From Streptomyces adustus (GTDB lineage Bacteria > Actinomycetota > Actinomycetes > Streptomycetales > Streptomycetaceae): a DNA stretch of 39,842 nucleotides. The stretch is taken from assembly GCF_009377175.1 (NCBI RefSeq), contig NZ_VJZD01000066.1, forward strand, positions 1 through 39,842. Reading direction: 5' to 3'. A program made the position numbers and the translations under genes. Below are positions 32,278-39,842 of this stretch, piece by piece (within the stretch, counting starts at the first letter, position 1; each line of letters opens with the position of its first letter). The notes under the pieces are model-generated. The model was not told the DNA's origin and did no database searches. It was given only the letters and a program-made list of their open reading frames with translations.

Positions 32278-32616
32278 ATGACTTCACAGCCGGACGATTT
32301 CGTCGCGGTCCAGTTGCTCGCCATCCTCAATGACGCCGATGCGCCCGAGGGGGACCAGCTCGACGCTGCCATGGACCTGGAGGACCACTCGGGAGCCTGG
32401 TTCGAACAGGAAATCTTCGAGATCCTTCGGCGGGAGCGGTTCGAGAGCGTCCTGGCCCAGGTCTGCGCGGAGTCACTCGCCGGCATCTGGGCCCGTCAGA
32501 GCAGGATCGACCAAGGCTTCTTCCCGGAGCTTCACGGCCCGGCCCTGCGAGAGGTCCTGGGCATCCTCGGAGCCCGTGCCCCGCATCTGATCCCGGCAGG
32601 AACCGGGGAAGACTGA
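32278..32616 (+). CDS. small acidic protein, immunity-like
   Basis: 112 aa, all-helical and acidic (DDFVAVQLLAILNDADAPEGDQLDAAMDLEDHSGAWFEQEIFEIL). Repeated helical hairpins suggest a HEAT-like immunity protein; this is an inference. ATG at 32278 with GGGAGAG upstream. Follows the previous small gene on the same strand by 133 bp. Confidence 0.6.
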   Translation: MTSQPDDFVAVQLLAILNDADAPEGDQLDAAMDLEDHSGAWFEQEIFEILRRERFESVLAQVCAESLAGIWARQSRIDQGFFPELHGPALREVLGILGARAPHLIPAGTGED

Positions 32617-32733
32617 AGATCCTTCCTGCGGCAGCCACCCGTCGCCCATGGGTGAGAAGTCGCCCGTAGCCGGGCTCGGCCCGAGAGGTTCTCGGTACCA
32701 GAGGTTCTCGGCACGAGGGGTTCTGGGGCGTGG

Positions 32734-33435
32734 TCAGGCTGTGGCCAGTTGCTTCAGGACCGCTTGTGCCACTCCCCTGGCGCTGCCGGGGTTCTGGCCC
32801 GTGATCAGTAGTCCGTCCTCCACCACGTACGACTCGAAGGGCTTGTCGGCCGTGCTGTAGTCGGCCCCGAGTTCCTTCAGTCTCTCCTGAAGGTTGTAGG
32901 GAACGGCGTCCGCCCGGTTCGCCAGCTCCTCTTCGGGCCAGGAGAAGCCCGTGACCCTCCTCCCCTTCACGAGGGGATCGCCGTTGCTCAGCATGACGTT
33001 GAGCAGGCCCGTCCCGCCGTGGCAGACCGTGGACACGACGCGTCCCGATTCGTAGAACCGTGCCATCAGTTCTTCCAGCTCAGGGGTCTGCGGAAAGTCG
33101 TACATCACTCCGTGTCCACCCGTGAGGTAGATCGCGTCGTAGTCGTCGAGATGCACGTTGGAGATCTTCCGGGTGTCCTCCAGGAGATCCATGAACGCCC
33201 GGTCCCGGTAGCGCTTTTCGGTGCCGAGTTCCGCCAGGACCTCATGGGAGAGACTCTCGGGATCCAGCGGGATCCTGCCGCCCTGCGGACTGGCGATGTC
33301 CATGGTGTAGCCGCCCTCGGCAGCCACGTCCCAGAAGTGGGTCAGCTCGCCGAGCCACAGCCCCGTACGCATGCCGACTTTCTCGTACTCGCCGACGTTG
33401 GTGACGATGACCAGGATCTTCTTCGTCGCTGTCAT
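32734..33435 (-). CDS. DJ-1/PfpI-family protein (type 1 GATase-like)
   Basis: 233 aa. Nucleophile-elbow Cys in STVCHGGTGLL (about 138), DYDAIYLTGGHGVMYDFP and a Glu-Gly-Gly in AAEGGYTMDIASPQGG place it with the HchA/Hsp31-like group: glyoxalase III, deglycase or chaperone; substrate unknown. The ATG at 33435 follows GAAGGG and gives MTATKKILVIVTN; the frame is open to 33489. Confidence 0.88.
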   Translation of the reverse strand: MTATKKILVIVTNVGEYEKVGMRTGLWLGELTHFWDVAAEGGYTMDIASPQGGRIPLDPESLSHEVLAELGTEKRYRDRAFMDLLEDTRKISNVHLDDYDAIYLTGGHGVMYDFPQTPELEELMARFYESGRVVSTVCHGGTGLLNVMLSNGDPLVKGRRVTGFSWPEEELANRADAVPYNLQERLKELGADYSTADKPFESYVVEDGLLITGQNPGSARGVAQAVLKQLATA

Positions 33436-33626
33436 GATCCCTTCTCTCGCTCCAGTCGTGTGTTCACCTACCGAACGACGCCTTGACATGAAAAAGCCGT
33501 GGCATTGATCTTCGTTCCGCGGTCAGAGCGAGGTCGCTCGCTGAACTCCGCCTGCTCATTGCCTGAGGGTGGACGTCAGGGAGATCCCGAAAACAACGGT
33601 AGACCGATCGATGTGGCACAGCAAAG

Positions 33627-34574
33627 TCAGGCCCCGGGCATGCCGAAGGCTCCTGGGGCGTCCCGGCCCACCCTGGCCTCGAAGCACTCCTGGCCGCTGC
33701 CCGCCGCGGGAAAGAAGCAGGCCCGGACCGAGGTGCCAGGGCGGGTCACCGTCATGGGGGTGTAGACGTAGCCGTCCGCGTCGGCGCGGGTCTCGACCCG
33801 GGCTCCGCGCGTCCGGCCGGCGCCCCCGGTCGCCGTGACCTCGATCCGGTCGTGGATCCGCGTGCCCCACATACGGGCCCAACTCGTGCCGCACACCGCG
33901 CTGTGGCGCAGCTGTATCGAGGCTCCGGTGCCGGTCACGTGCTCGGCGAGCGTCTCCGGTACGGCGGCGCACCTCATGTCCAGCGGGTTCTGCCCTTCGC
34001 ACGCGGCTGCCCGGCAGTGCGGGCCGGTGGCGGACGGGGTCGCCTTCGGTCGTGGGGTGTGCCTCTGGTGAGGGAGGAGGACCAGGGCCAGGGTGACGGC
34101 CCCGAACACCACCGCGCACACCGATGCGACGATCGCCGCGGCCGTCGCGATCCGATGCCCGGCGCGCGCGAGCCCTTCCCGCGCAGGCCCTTCCCGCGCA
34201 AGTCCGACCTGCGCAAGTCCGACCTGTGCATGCGCTTCCTGCGCGAGAGCAGGAGCAGCAGTCCGGGGCGTTGGCGGTTGGGGCGGCGCGGATGGCTCGG
34301 GCTGCGTCCGTTCCTTCGGCCGGCCGTTGCTCTCCGACTTCGCGATCTCCCACAGGGCCAGGCACCGCGCGTCCGGTTCGCCCGCGAGGCGGCACAGTTC
34401 CTGGATCGCCGGGCGCGGCGGCAGAGACCTGCCGTTGAGATAGCGCTCCCAGGACGACTTGCTGTACGTGGTCTTGGCCGCGAGGGCCGCCAGGCTGAGG
34501 CCCGTGCGTTCCCTCGACTCCCTCAGTGCCGCGGCCAGCCGCTCGCCTCCCGGGGACGGCACTCGCCGCGTCAT
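33627..34574 (-). CDS. membrane-anchored HTH protein with DUF2690
   Basis: 315 aa. N-terminal XRE-like HTH (RTGLSLAALAAKTTYSKSSWERYLNGRSLPPRPAIQELCRLAG, about 18-60), a Pro/Ala-rich linker with pentapeptide repeats, one membrane helix (ATAAAIVASVCAVVFGAVTLALVLL, about 142-166), and an extracellular DUF2690 domain with paired cysteines (ACEGQNPLDMRC, AVCGTSWARMWGTRIHDR). A one-component membrane sensor is the likely role. Its ATG overlaps the stop of the next upstream gene (ATGA), and the two share the SWERYL-GRSLPPR-A motif. Confidence 0.85.
   Translation of the reverse strand: MTRRVPSPGGERLAAALRESRERTGLSLAALAAKTTYSKSSWERYLNGRSLPPRPAIQELCRLAGEPDARCLALWEIAKSESNGRPKERTQPEPSAPPQPPTPRTAAPALAQEAHAQVGLAQVGLAREGPAREGLARAGHRIATAAAIVASVCAVVFGAVTLALVLLPHQRHTPRPKATPSATGPHCRAAACEGQNPLDMRCAAVPETLAEHVTGTGASIQLRHSAVCGTSWARMWGTRIHDRIEVTATGGAGRTRGARVETRADADGYVYTPMTVTRPGTSVRACFFPAAGSGQECFEARVGRDAPGAFGMPGA
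34166..34240. repeat. five 15-bp coding repeats
   Basis: Units start at 34166, 34181, 34196, 34211 and 34226; units 3 and 4 are identical. They code the pentapeptides AQVGL, AREGP and AREGL in the linker beside the membrane helix of the DUF2690 protein. Confidence 0.8.
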
Positions 34575-35386
34575 CCTCGCAGGGCCTTCCAGGTGAGTGG
34601 TCCGATCATGCCGTCCGCTGCCAGACCGGACCGTTTCTGCATGGCCCTGACCGCGCGCTGCGTCAGGGGACCGAACATCCCGTCGATGCCTCCCGGCGAG
34701 ATACCCGCCCTGCGCAGGAGGCACTGCGCCTCGGCCACCTCGGGGCCGCCGTTGCCGTAGGAGAGTTCGGTGTTCCGGGTGCGGCTGATGCCCGCGTACC
34801 AGAGACCGTCGATCTGCTGGATCCTGCACGTGTACACGGGATTCGGTGCGGACCCCGAGGCGGCGGCCGGGACGGAGGAAGCCGCCGACGGTCCGCCCTC
34901 GTCGGCGCTGACACGCAGGGCCAGCAGGACGGTCGAGGAGACGGCCAGCACCAGGGCGACCGCTCCCGCCCCGATCGCGATGCGCATCGAACGGCTGAGG
35001 GCAGGCGTGGTTCCGGCTGCGGGCGTCGAGGTGTCCGACACCGCCTGAGCCTCGGATCGCGTCGGCCCCTCCGGCGAAGGTGAAGGGGAAGGGGAAGGGG
35101 AAGGGGTGGGCGTACAGCCCTTGTTCCAAGTGTCGGTGGCCACTTCGTGCAGCGCCAGCAGGCGGACCGGATCAGTGTCGCTGATCCGGGCCAGTGCCTC
35201 GACGGCCGCTCGGGGCGGCAGCGACCTGCCGCCCAGATACCGCTCCCACGACTTCTGGCTGTAGCCCGTCCGCGCGGCCAGCTGCCGCATGCTCAGTTCG
35301 CCGTGGTCCTTCAGCCGGAGCAACTGCTCCGCCAACTGCTCTGCGTGCAAGTTCGGTTCGGCGGACAGCGCTGTGCGGCGCGGCAT
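34571..35386 (-). CDS. membrane-anchored HTH protein with peptidoglycan-binding domain
   Basis: 271 aa from the ATG at 35386, behind GGGGGA. XRE-like HTH (ELSMRQLAARTGYSQKSWERYLGGRSLPPRAAVEALARI, about 30-68), a Pro-Ser linker coded by a hexamer repeat, a membrane helix (MRIAIGAGAVALVLAVSSTVLLAL, about 133-156) and an extracellular PG_binding_1 domain (SPGGIDGMFGPLTQRAVRAMQKRSGLAADGMIGPLTWKALRG) at the end. Inferred to read the cell wall outside and act on DNA inside. Divergent from the secreted repeat protein at 35651. Upstream ATGs at 35407-35440 are less well placed. Confidence 0.85.
   Translation of the reverse strand: MPRRTALSAEPNLHAEQLAEQLLRLKDHGELSMRQLAARTGYSQKSWERYLGGRSLPPRAAVEALARISDTDPVRLLALHEVATDTWNKGCTPTPSPSPSPSPSPEGPTRSEAQAVSDTSTPAAGTTPALSRSMRIAIGAGAVALVLAVSSTVLLALRVSADEGGPSAASSVPAAASGSAPNPVYTCRIQQIDGLWYAGISRTRNTELSYGNGGPEVAEAQCLLRRAGISPGGIDGMFGPLTQRAVRAMQKRSGLAADGMIGPLTWKALRG
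35076..35105. repeat. GAAGGG hexamer repeat
   Basis: Five hexamers, GAAGGT followed by four GAAGGG, code the (Pro-Ser)n linker of the peptidoglycan-binding HTH protein. Confidence 0.8.
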
Positions 35387-35650
35387 GTTTCCCCCAGACG
35401 CGGTCATGGTCATGATGAGAGCCCCCCGGCTGCGTCGCATTCTGCATGAGCGGTACGACGTCTGTCACAGCCGTCCCACCGCACCGTCCCGATGAACGGG
35501 GTTCGCGCAGGTCAGCGCGCCTGACGTCCCAAGTAGCCGTCACTTGGGCGGAGTTGGTGGCAGCGATTGCCGACCGCCCCGCACTCTCGTGTCGTCACCG
35601 GCTCGTCCGACGGGCCAGGTGTTCGCTCACGATTCGAAAGAGGACCCCCC

Positions 35651-36094
35651 ATGCGATCGCACGTCCTGGCCAGGACCATCGTCAGTCTCACCGCCGTCGC
35701 CGGCATCGCCGCCGGAAGCCTGGCGGTCGCGGGCACCAGCTACGCGGCTTCCGCGCCGACCGCCCAGTCGGTGGTGGCCGCCCCCGCCGCCGCGACCTCG
35801 ACGGAGAACTTCGGCCTGACCACCGCCGAGGCCATCAACGTCCAGACCTTCCTGGCGGGCGACTGGAACTACACCGGCAAGCTCGACGGCCAGCTGGGCA
35901 CCGAGAGCTGGAAGGCGTTCCAGCGCTGCCTCAAGAAGTACTGGGGCTACACGGGCAACATCGACGGCGACCCCGGCAGCAACACGATCATGGCGCTCCA
36001 GCGGCTCCTCAAGGACTCCTACGGCTACACCGGCAAGATCGACGGCATTGCCGGGACCGAGACCCGCGCGGCCTTCAAGCGGTTCGCCGCCTGA
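35651..36094 (+). CDS. secreted protein with three peptidoglycan-binding-like repeats
   Basis: 147 aa from the ATG at 35651, behind AAAGAGGA. Signal peptide (about 1-32) ending GTSYA before ASAPT. The mature part has three repeats of about 27 residues built on Y-T-G-x-(I/L)-D-G-x-x-G-(S/T)-x-(S/T) and a following helix (NYTGKLDGQLGTESWKAF, GYTGNIDGDPGSNTIMAL, GYTGKIDGIAGTETRAAF), like the PG_binding_1 half-repeat. Probably binds cell wall; no catalytic domain. Divergent from the HTH gene that has a similar extracellular module. Confidence 0.85.
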   Translation: MRSHVLARTIVSLTAVAGIAAGSLAVAGTSYAASAPTAQSVVAAPAAATSTENFGLTTAEAINVQTFLAGDWNYTGKLDGQLGTESWKAFQRCLKKYWGYTGNIDGDPGSNTIMALQRLLKDSYGYTGKIDGIAGTETRAAFKRFAA

Positions 36095-36115
36095 CGTACC
36101 TCGCCATGACTGCGG

Positions 36116-36162
36116 CCCGCCCTCCCCGGGAACCGGAAACCGGACACCGGAAGGAGGGCGGG
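36116..36162. terminator. bidirectional terminator
   Basis: CCCGCCCTCC (36116-36125) pairs with GGAGGGCGGG (36153-36162) around a 27-base loop of CCGGAAA-type repeats, between two convergent genes. Confidence 0.7.
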
Positions 36163-36208
36163 TCGCGGTGCGTCGAATGCCCGACCCAGCCACCCCGGAC
36201 ACCTCGTC

Positions 36209-37285
36209 CTACCTGTCTCCGTCGTGCTCGCCTCCCTCGAAGACGAAGAGCGGCTTGGCGCCGCGGGCCGGGGTTTCGGCCAGTGCGAGGGCTTCGGTGA
36301 AGCGTTCCAGTGGGAACGGGCGGCCCTCGGGGATGGTCAGTACGCCGTCGGTGACGAGGGCGCGTACCTCGGACAGGGCGTCCAGGGCGTCCGCGGGTGA
36401 GGTGGTGCCGAACCAGCGGTTCAGCCAGAAGCCGCGGACCGTTTTGGTCTCGTAGATGACCGAGCGCGCCGGAAGCGGGATCGTCAGGGCTGCCGGGTCG
36501 GTCTGCCGGTGGGTGGAGAGCGCGCCGTAGACCACGAGCTCGCCTCCCGGAGCCAGTGCCTGGGACACCTGGGCGCCCACGTCGCCCGCGACGCAGTCGA
36601 GGGCCTTGTGCACGCCGGTCGCTCCGGCGATCTCGGCCACGCGCTGCACCAGGTCCTCGTCCGCCGTGCAGATGACCTCGTCGCCGCCGAGCGTCTTGAT
36701 CTCCTCGACGGCGTCGCGCCGCCGGACCACGTTGATCGTGCGAATGCCCAGATGCCTGGCCAGTTGGATGACGAGCCGGCCGACGGTGGAGCCCGCGGCC
36801 GTCTGCAACAGCCACTCCCCCGGCTGGGCGTCGAGTTCGCGGGCCACCAGGAGCAGCGCGGTCAACGGGTTGACGGCGAGTTGGCAGGCGTCGGAGTCGC
36901 TCAGCCGGCCGGGCACCGGAAGGAGCCTTCGTGCGTCCGCGACCAGGTATTCCTGCCAGGTGCCGGCCACCTGCGGCCCGGGTACCGCCGGGATCGCGGC
37001 GTGCACCACGCGCTCGCCGATCCGCAGCCCCTCGGTGTCCGGGCCGAGGGCCTCGATACGGCCCACGCACTCCATGTGGCCCCCGACGGCGGGAAACTCC
37101 GGGGAGAAACCGTAGCGGCCACGCAGCACATGCAGATCGCTGGCGTGCACCGGGGTCGCCTTCACATGGATCAAGGCCTGGCCGAAGTCCGGTGTGGGGA
37201 CGGGCCGGGATTCCAGGCGCAGGACCTCGCTCGGCTCGCCGACCTGATCGGCCACGAGCGCGTTCATGGACTGTGGCATGGGCAT
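36209..37285 (-). CDS. medium-chain zinc-independent oxidoreductase
   Basis: 358 aa MDR-family NAD(P)H-dependent enzyme. HASDLHVLRGRYGFSPEFPAVGGHMECVGRI in the catalytic domain and nucleotide-binding LLQTAAGSTVGRLVIQLARHLG (about 160-181). It lacks the four structural-zinc cysteines and matches the 2-enoyl thioester (crotonyl-CoA/enoyl-ACP) reductase or quinone reductase branch. ATG at 37285 behind AAGGAG. No operon partners. Confidence 0.85.
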   Translation of the reverse strand: MPMPQSMNALVADQVGEPSEVLRLESRPVPTPDFGQALIHVKATPVHASDLHVLRGRYGFSPEFPAVGGHMECVGRIEALGPDTEGLRIGERVVHAAIPAVPGPQVAGTWQEYLVADARRLLPVPGRLSDSDACQLAVNPLTALLLVARELDAQPGEWLLQTAAGSTVGRLVIQLARHLGIRTINVVRRRDAVEEIKTLGGDEVICTADEDLVQRVAEIAGATGVHKALDCVAGDVGAQVSQALAPGGELVVYGALSTHRQTDPAALTIPLPARSVIYETKTVRGFWLNRWFGTTSPADALDALSEVRALVTDGVLTIPEGRPFPLERFTEALALAETPARGAKPLFVFEGGEHDGDR

Positions 37286-37498
37286 GGAATCTCTCCTTCA
37301 GCCGCGCTCGGCGTCCGTCGCCCGGAAACATCCGCTTCATCCTTTTCGTCATTATCCAGCCGCTCCGCCGGCGGGCCGACTCCAGCGACCGGCCCCGTAT
37401 GCGTCCACGTGCGCCCCGGGGGGTGGGAATCGCACAGGTTCTCGGTCACAGTGGACGTGCTCGGCCGCGGGGAGGCCGTGGCGGGGGGAGGTGGACCG

Positions 37499-38107
37499 AT
37501 GACGGAACCAGGTCTGTTCGAGCTGGAAGCCGTCGTGGTGGGGCAGCCGAAGCGTTCCTGGTGGCGCAGATACTCGGGCCCCGACCTGACCGTGTCCTCC
37601 CTGGAGGGGATCCCGCTCGCCCTGGTCGCGCACATCGACGACACGCTCTCCCTCCTCTCGGAGGTTTCCGGTGAGGACGTCGTCCGGATCGAGAGGCGTA
37701 CGCGGTTCGGGCCGTTCGAGCAGTTCGCGCCGACGTCGTTCCACTTCGTCGACGCGGCGGGCCACGAGGTCGGGACCGCCGGTACCCGCGGACTCGTCAA
37801 GACCCGGCAGTTGAGCCTCAGTACGGAGCAGGGGCGCCGGCTCTTCCTCACCCGGCGGGGAAACCTGGGCCTCGAATGGCGCCTCACGGAGACGGAGACG
37901 GATCTGGAGGAGAGTCCGGATCAGAGTCCGGCGCCGGAGCCTCTCGGCCGGGTCACGGCGAGCACCGTCGACAGGTGGGTCGGGTTGCAGCAGTACGTCG
38001 TCGAGTTGGGCTCCGGCCTGGGCGTCTCGGAGCGGCTGACCGTCGTCGCCTCGGTCGTCTGCCTGCATCTGCTCCGTCGGCCTCCGGGTGGCGGCGGGCC
38101 TGCTTGA
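37499..38107 (+). CDS. LURP-one/scramblase-like protein
   Basis: 202 aa from the ATG at 37499, behind GGGGGAGG. Strand-rich: FELEAVVVGQPKRSWWRRYSGPDLTV, PFEQFAPTSFHFVDAAGHEVGTA, ending in a hydrophobic helix (ERLTVVASVVCLHLL). The pattern fits the LURP-one/Tubby-like family loosely. Function unknown. The frame is open far upstream to 36509, but that part is antisense to the oxidoreductase. Confidence 0.65.
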   Translation: MTEPGLFELEAVVVGQPKRSWWRRYSGPDLTVSSLEGIPLALVAHIDDTLSLLSEVSGEDVVRIERRTRFGPFEQFAPTSFHFVDAAGHEVGTAGTRGLVKTRQLSLSTEQGRRLFLTRRGNLGLEWRLTETETDLEESPDQSPAPEPLGRVTASTVDRWVGLQQYVVELGSGLGVSERLTVVASVVCLHLLRRPPGGGGPA

Positions 38108-38396
38108 GGTGGAGGCGCGAGGTCGCCGTGCGCACTCTCGCGCTCACCGAGCGGATCGGGCCGTCCGTCTCGTCCTCGACAAGGTCATTACAGCGAAGGG
38201 CAGTTGGGCACTCGATCGGCCCCGCGCCGCGCATGCGCCGACATCTGTGCGGAGTCCGGCTCCGGTGGACATGCCCGACAGGGCGTCGGAGCATGGAGGA
38301 GAGGGACAGCACACCGGTTCGCCTGTGACCGCGTGGCCGACGTGCCCTGGACGCATGCGGTGGCCTCCGAGCCCCGGGCAGTGTGCCCACGCGCAT
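38108..38396. other. non-coding region
   Basis: 289 bp after the LURP-like gene. Several frames are open on both strands because of GC content, but none has a convincing start or domain. Together with the repeats it forms a 419-bp gap before the secreted protein gene. Confidence 0.4.
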
Positions 38397-38460
38397 CCCG
38401 GTTCGTACGTACCCCGGTTCGTACGTAACCCGGTTCGCGTGCATTCCGGTTCGTACGTAT
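38397..38460. repeat. four 16-bp tandem repeats
   Basis: Units start at 38397, 38413, 38429 and 38445; consensus CCCGGTTCGTACGTAN, and the third copy is degenerate. Each good copy has the palindrome GTAC inside TCGTACGTA. They lie 67 bp upstream of a secreted protein gene and could bind a regulator. Confidence 0.85.
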
Positions 38461-38526
38461 TCACCCTCGTCCCCGGGGCCGCCACCGCACCCGGCGTGCC
38501 CTTTCCCGTTCTGGGAGGAATGAACG

Positions 38527-39054
38527 ATGATCCGCACCCGCCGTCTCGCGCTGCTCGCCCCGATGGTCCTGTCGGCACTGGCCCTCGGGCCGGCCGTCAC
38601 CGCTCACGGAGCGACGGGGCAGGCACCCGACCGCGCCCCGACAAAGGCCAGGTGTCTCCTCACGCAGGACACCGCCAACTCGAAGCCGGACAATCCGAGG
38701 TTCACCCTCTCCGCATCCGGTTTTAGGTCCAACACGGTGACGTTCGCCGGTGGCGGCGGCGGTGGCGCGGCGACGACCACGAACGGGTCCTTCACCGTCA
38801 GCAATCTCGGGGCCGGCCGCTACCAGGCCTTCGGCAACATGGACGGCAGGGTGAACTGCGGCCGCACGCCCGAGGTCCCGAACGATCAGCGGGACGCCAA
38901 GGCCCAGTACAAGCAGGGGTTCACCGACGGCTTCAACGCGATCAAGGAGAGCTGTAGCGCGCCGATGCTGAAGAGCTTCACCGCGGTGAACCCGAACTAC
39001 GCGGAAGGCTTCAAGGACGGGGCGGCACTGGCTGCCGACAAGTTCTGCGACTAG
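38527..39054 (+). CDS. secreted protein of unknown function
   Basis: 175 aa. Signal peptide (MIRTRRLALLAPMVLSALALGPAVTAHGA, about 1-29). The mature protein has four Cys (ARCLLTQ, VNCGRT, ESCSAP and the C-terminal KFCD), a GGGGGGAA loop, and two related segments YKQGFTDGFNAIKESC and YAEGFKDGAALAADKFC. ATG at 38527, 7 bp after GGAGGA. Probably extracellular and disulfide-bonded. Confidence 0.8.
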   Translation: MIRTRRLALLAPMVLSALALGPAVTAHGATGQAPDRAPTKARCLLTQDTANSKPDNPRFTLSASGFRSNTVTFAGGGGGGAATTTNGSFTVSNLGAGRYQAFGNMDGRVNCGRTPEVPNDQRDAKAQYKQGFTDGFNAIKESCSAPMLKSFTAVNPNYAEGFKDGAALAADKFCD

Positions 39055-39091
39055 CAGTGGCGGACATGTCCTCGGTGTGTGCCGGTCTTGT

Positions 39092-39120
39092 CGACCGTGG
39101 CCCGGTTCGGGCCACGGTCG
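39092..39120 (+). terminator. terminator of the secreted protein gene
   Basis: Perfect 12-bp stem (CGACCGTGGCCC, 39092-39103, with 39109-39120), GGTTC loop, 37 bp after the stop codon. Confidence 0.88.
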
Positions 39121-39218
39121 GCTTTCCCGCCCGCGGATGGTGTCGTGGCGGCCACGGATTGGGTGCGACCGGGGCTCCTCGCCGTAAGCCCTTTCCCTCG
39201 CGGGCAACATGACGGTCC

Positions 39219-39842
39219 ATGAGCGATGGACGGCTGGGTGACGGCAGGGACCGGTACGTCGACTTCCTGCGGGCGTGGGCCATTGTCCTTGTCGTGGGCG
39301 GCCATTGGCTGATCACGGCGCTGGTCCGCGAACCGGACGGGGAGATCCGTGCGCCCGAGTTGCTGGCCACCGTCCCCTGGACGCAGTGGCTGACCCTGGC
39401 GTTCCAGATCATGCCGCTGTTCTTCCTGGCCGGAGGGTACGCGGCGAGCGGCTCCTGGGGACGGGCCCGGGCGGCGGGCGGGACCGTCGGGTGGTGGGTG
39501 CGGCAGCGGGTGTTGCGGTTGCTGTTGCCGGCCGCGGTCTACAGCGCCGTGGTGTTGTGCGCTCTGGGGGTCTGCGAGGCCGTCGGGGTGGACGGGGGCA
39601 CGCTCGCGCTCGTGGGGTGGGCGATGGCCATGCAGTTCTGGTTCCTGCCCGTGTATCTGCTTCTCAGCGCCCTCACGCCGGTGCTGCACGCGGCGCATCG
39701 ACGGTGGGGGCCGCTGGTGCCCTTGGGCCTTGGGGCGACGGCTGTGGTGGCCGACGTGCTGGCGGTCGGGCTTCACGTGCCGGTGGTCGGGCTGCTCGAC
39801 TATCTGCTGGTGTGGGGTGTGGCGTATCAGCTCGGGTTCTGC
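39219..39842 (+). CDS. acyltransferase-3 family membrane protein (5' part)
   Basis: Open from the ATG at 39219 to the window edge, 208 codons without a stop, so the gene is cut. MSDGRLGDGRDRYVDFLRAW, then AIVLVVGGHWLITAL with the family's membrane His, FQIMPLFFLAGGYAASGSW, RQRVLRLLLPAAVYSAVVLC and further membrane helices. This matches the OafA/AlgI-like acyltransferase_3 proteins that acetylate sugars or other exported molecules. No obvious ribosome binding site. Confidence 0.85.
   Translation, partial: MSDGRLGDGRDRYVDFLRAWAIVLVVGGHWLITALVREPDGEIRAPELLATVPWTQWLTLAFQIMPLFFLAGGYAASGSWGRARAAGGTVGWWVRQRVLRLLLPAAVYSAVVLCALGVCEAVGVDGGTLALVGWAMAMQFWFLPVYLLLSALTPVLHAAHRRWGPLVPLGLGATAVVADVLAVGLHVPVVGLLDYLLVWGVAYQLGFC

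Noticed and set aside
36509..37498. Long upstream extension of the LURP-like gene
   Set aside because: It is antisense to the oxidoreductase; the ATG at 37499 has a strong ribosome binding site.
37953..38600. Open minus-strand frames around the 16-bp repeats
   Set aside because: Arg/Pro-rich, no ribosome binding site or domain, and they read through the tandem repeats.

Overview
The window is high-GC Streptomyces DNA. The left part has the conserved order rho - thrB - thrC - hom - lysA - nrtL (all on the minus strand), a stand-alone receiver protein and tRNA-Arg(CCG). GTG starts are common and several genes have actinobacterial features, such as the long low-complexity insertion in Rho.

1-10129 is core chromosome: transcription terminator Rho, the threonine branch (homoserine dehydrogenase, threonine synthase, homoserine kinase), diaminopimelate decarboxylase, the ArgS-like protein NrtL and a single-domain response regulator. 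Six 22-bp tandem repeats lie between the last two.

10088-28044 is an integrative element of about 18 kb, an actinomycete integrative and conjugative element (AICE, pSAM2-like). It sits in the 3' end of tRNA-Arg(CCG) between two perfect 44-bp direct repeats (attL 10088-10131, attR 28001-28044). Its core genes run leftward: a KorSA-like GntR repressor, an SCO3933-type regulator, a TraB/FtsK-type DNA translocase, a run of small spread (Spd-type) and mobile element proteins, a RepSA-type rolling-circle initiator, Xis and a tyrosine integrase. A second GntR regulator faces a DUF1152 protein. A promoter (TTGACA-17-TAACTT) flanked by two operators precedes the SCO3933-type gene. rep has no ATG, GTG or TTG start in its reading frame and seems to use ATC. 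int, rep, tra and a 57-aa zinc protein each carry a TTA codon, so the element may depend on bldA.

22552-27832, inside the element, is visibly lower in GC and is its cargo: an SMC/Rad50-like ATPase with a four-cysteine central motif, a small winged-helix protein and a PD-(D/E)XK nuclease in one tightly packed operon, divergent from a DNA methyltransferase with FDPYSGSGTT and SPPY motifs. This looks like a restriction-modification-like or ABC-three-component anti-phage module, and is the most likely new system here. A nested inverted-repeat structure (22397-22507), possibly an origin or transfer site, separates it from the rest of the element.

28045-39842 is chromosome again: the displaced tRNA terminator, small hypothetical genes, an IS21-family insertion sequence (istA/istB), three small proteins of which two resemble immunity proteins, a DJ-1/PfpI protein, two tandem membrane-anchored HTH proteins (one with a peptidoglycan-binding domain, one with DUF2690) divergent from a secreted repeat protein, a medium-chain oxidoreductase, a LURP/scramblase-like protein, a secreted protein preceded by four 16-bp repeats, and the start of a membrane acyltransferase cut by the window edge.
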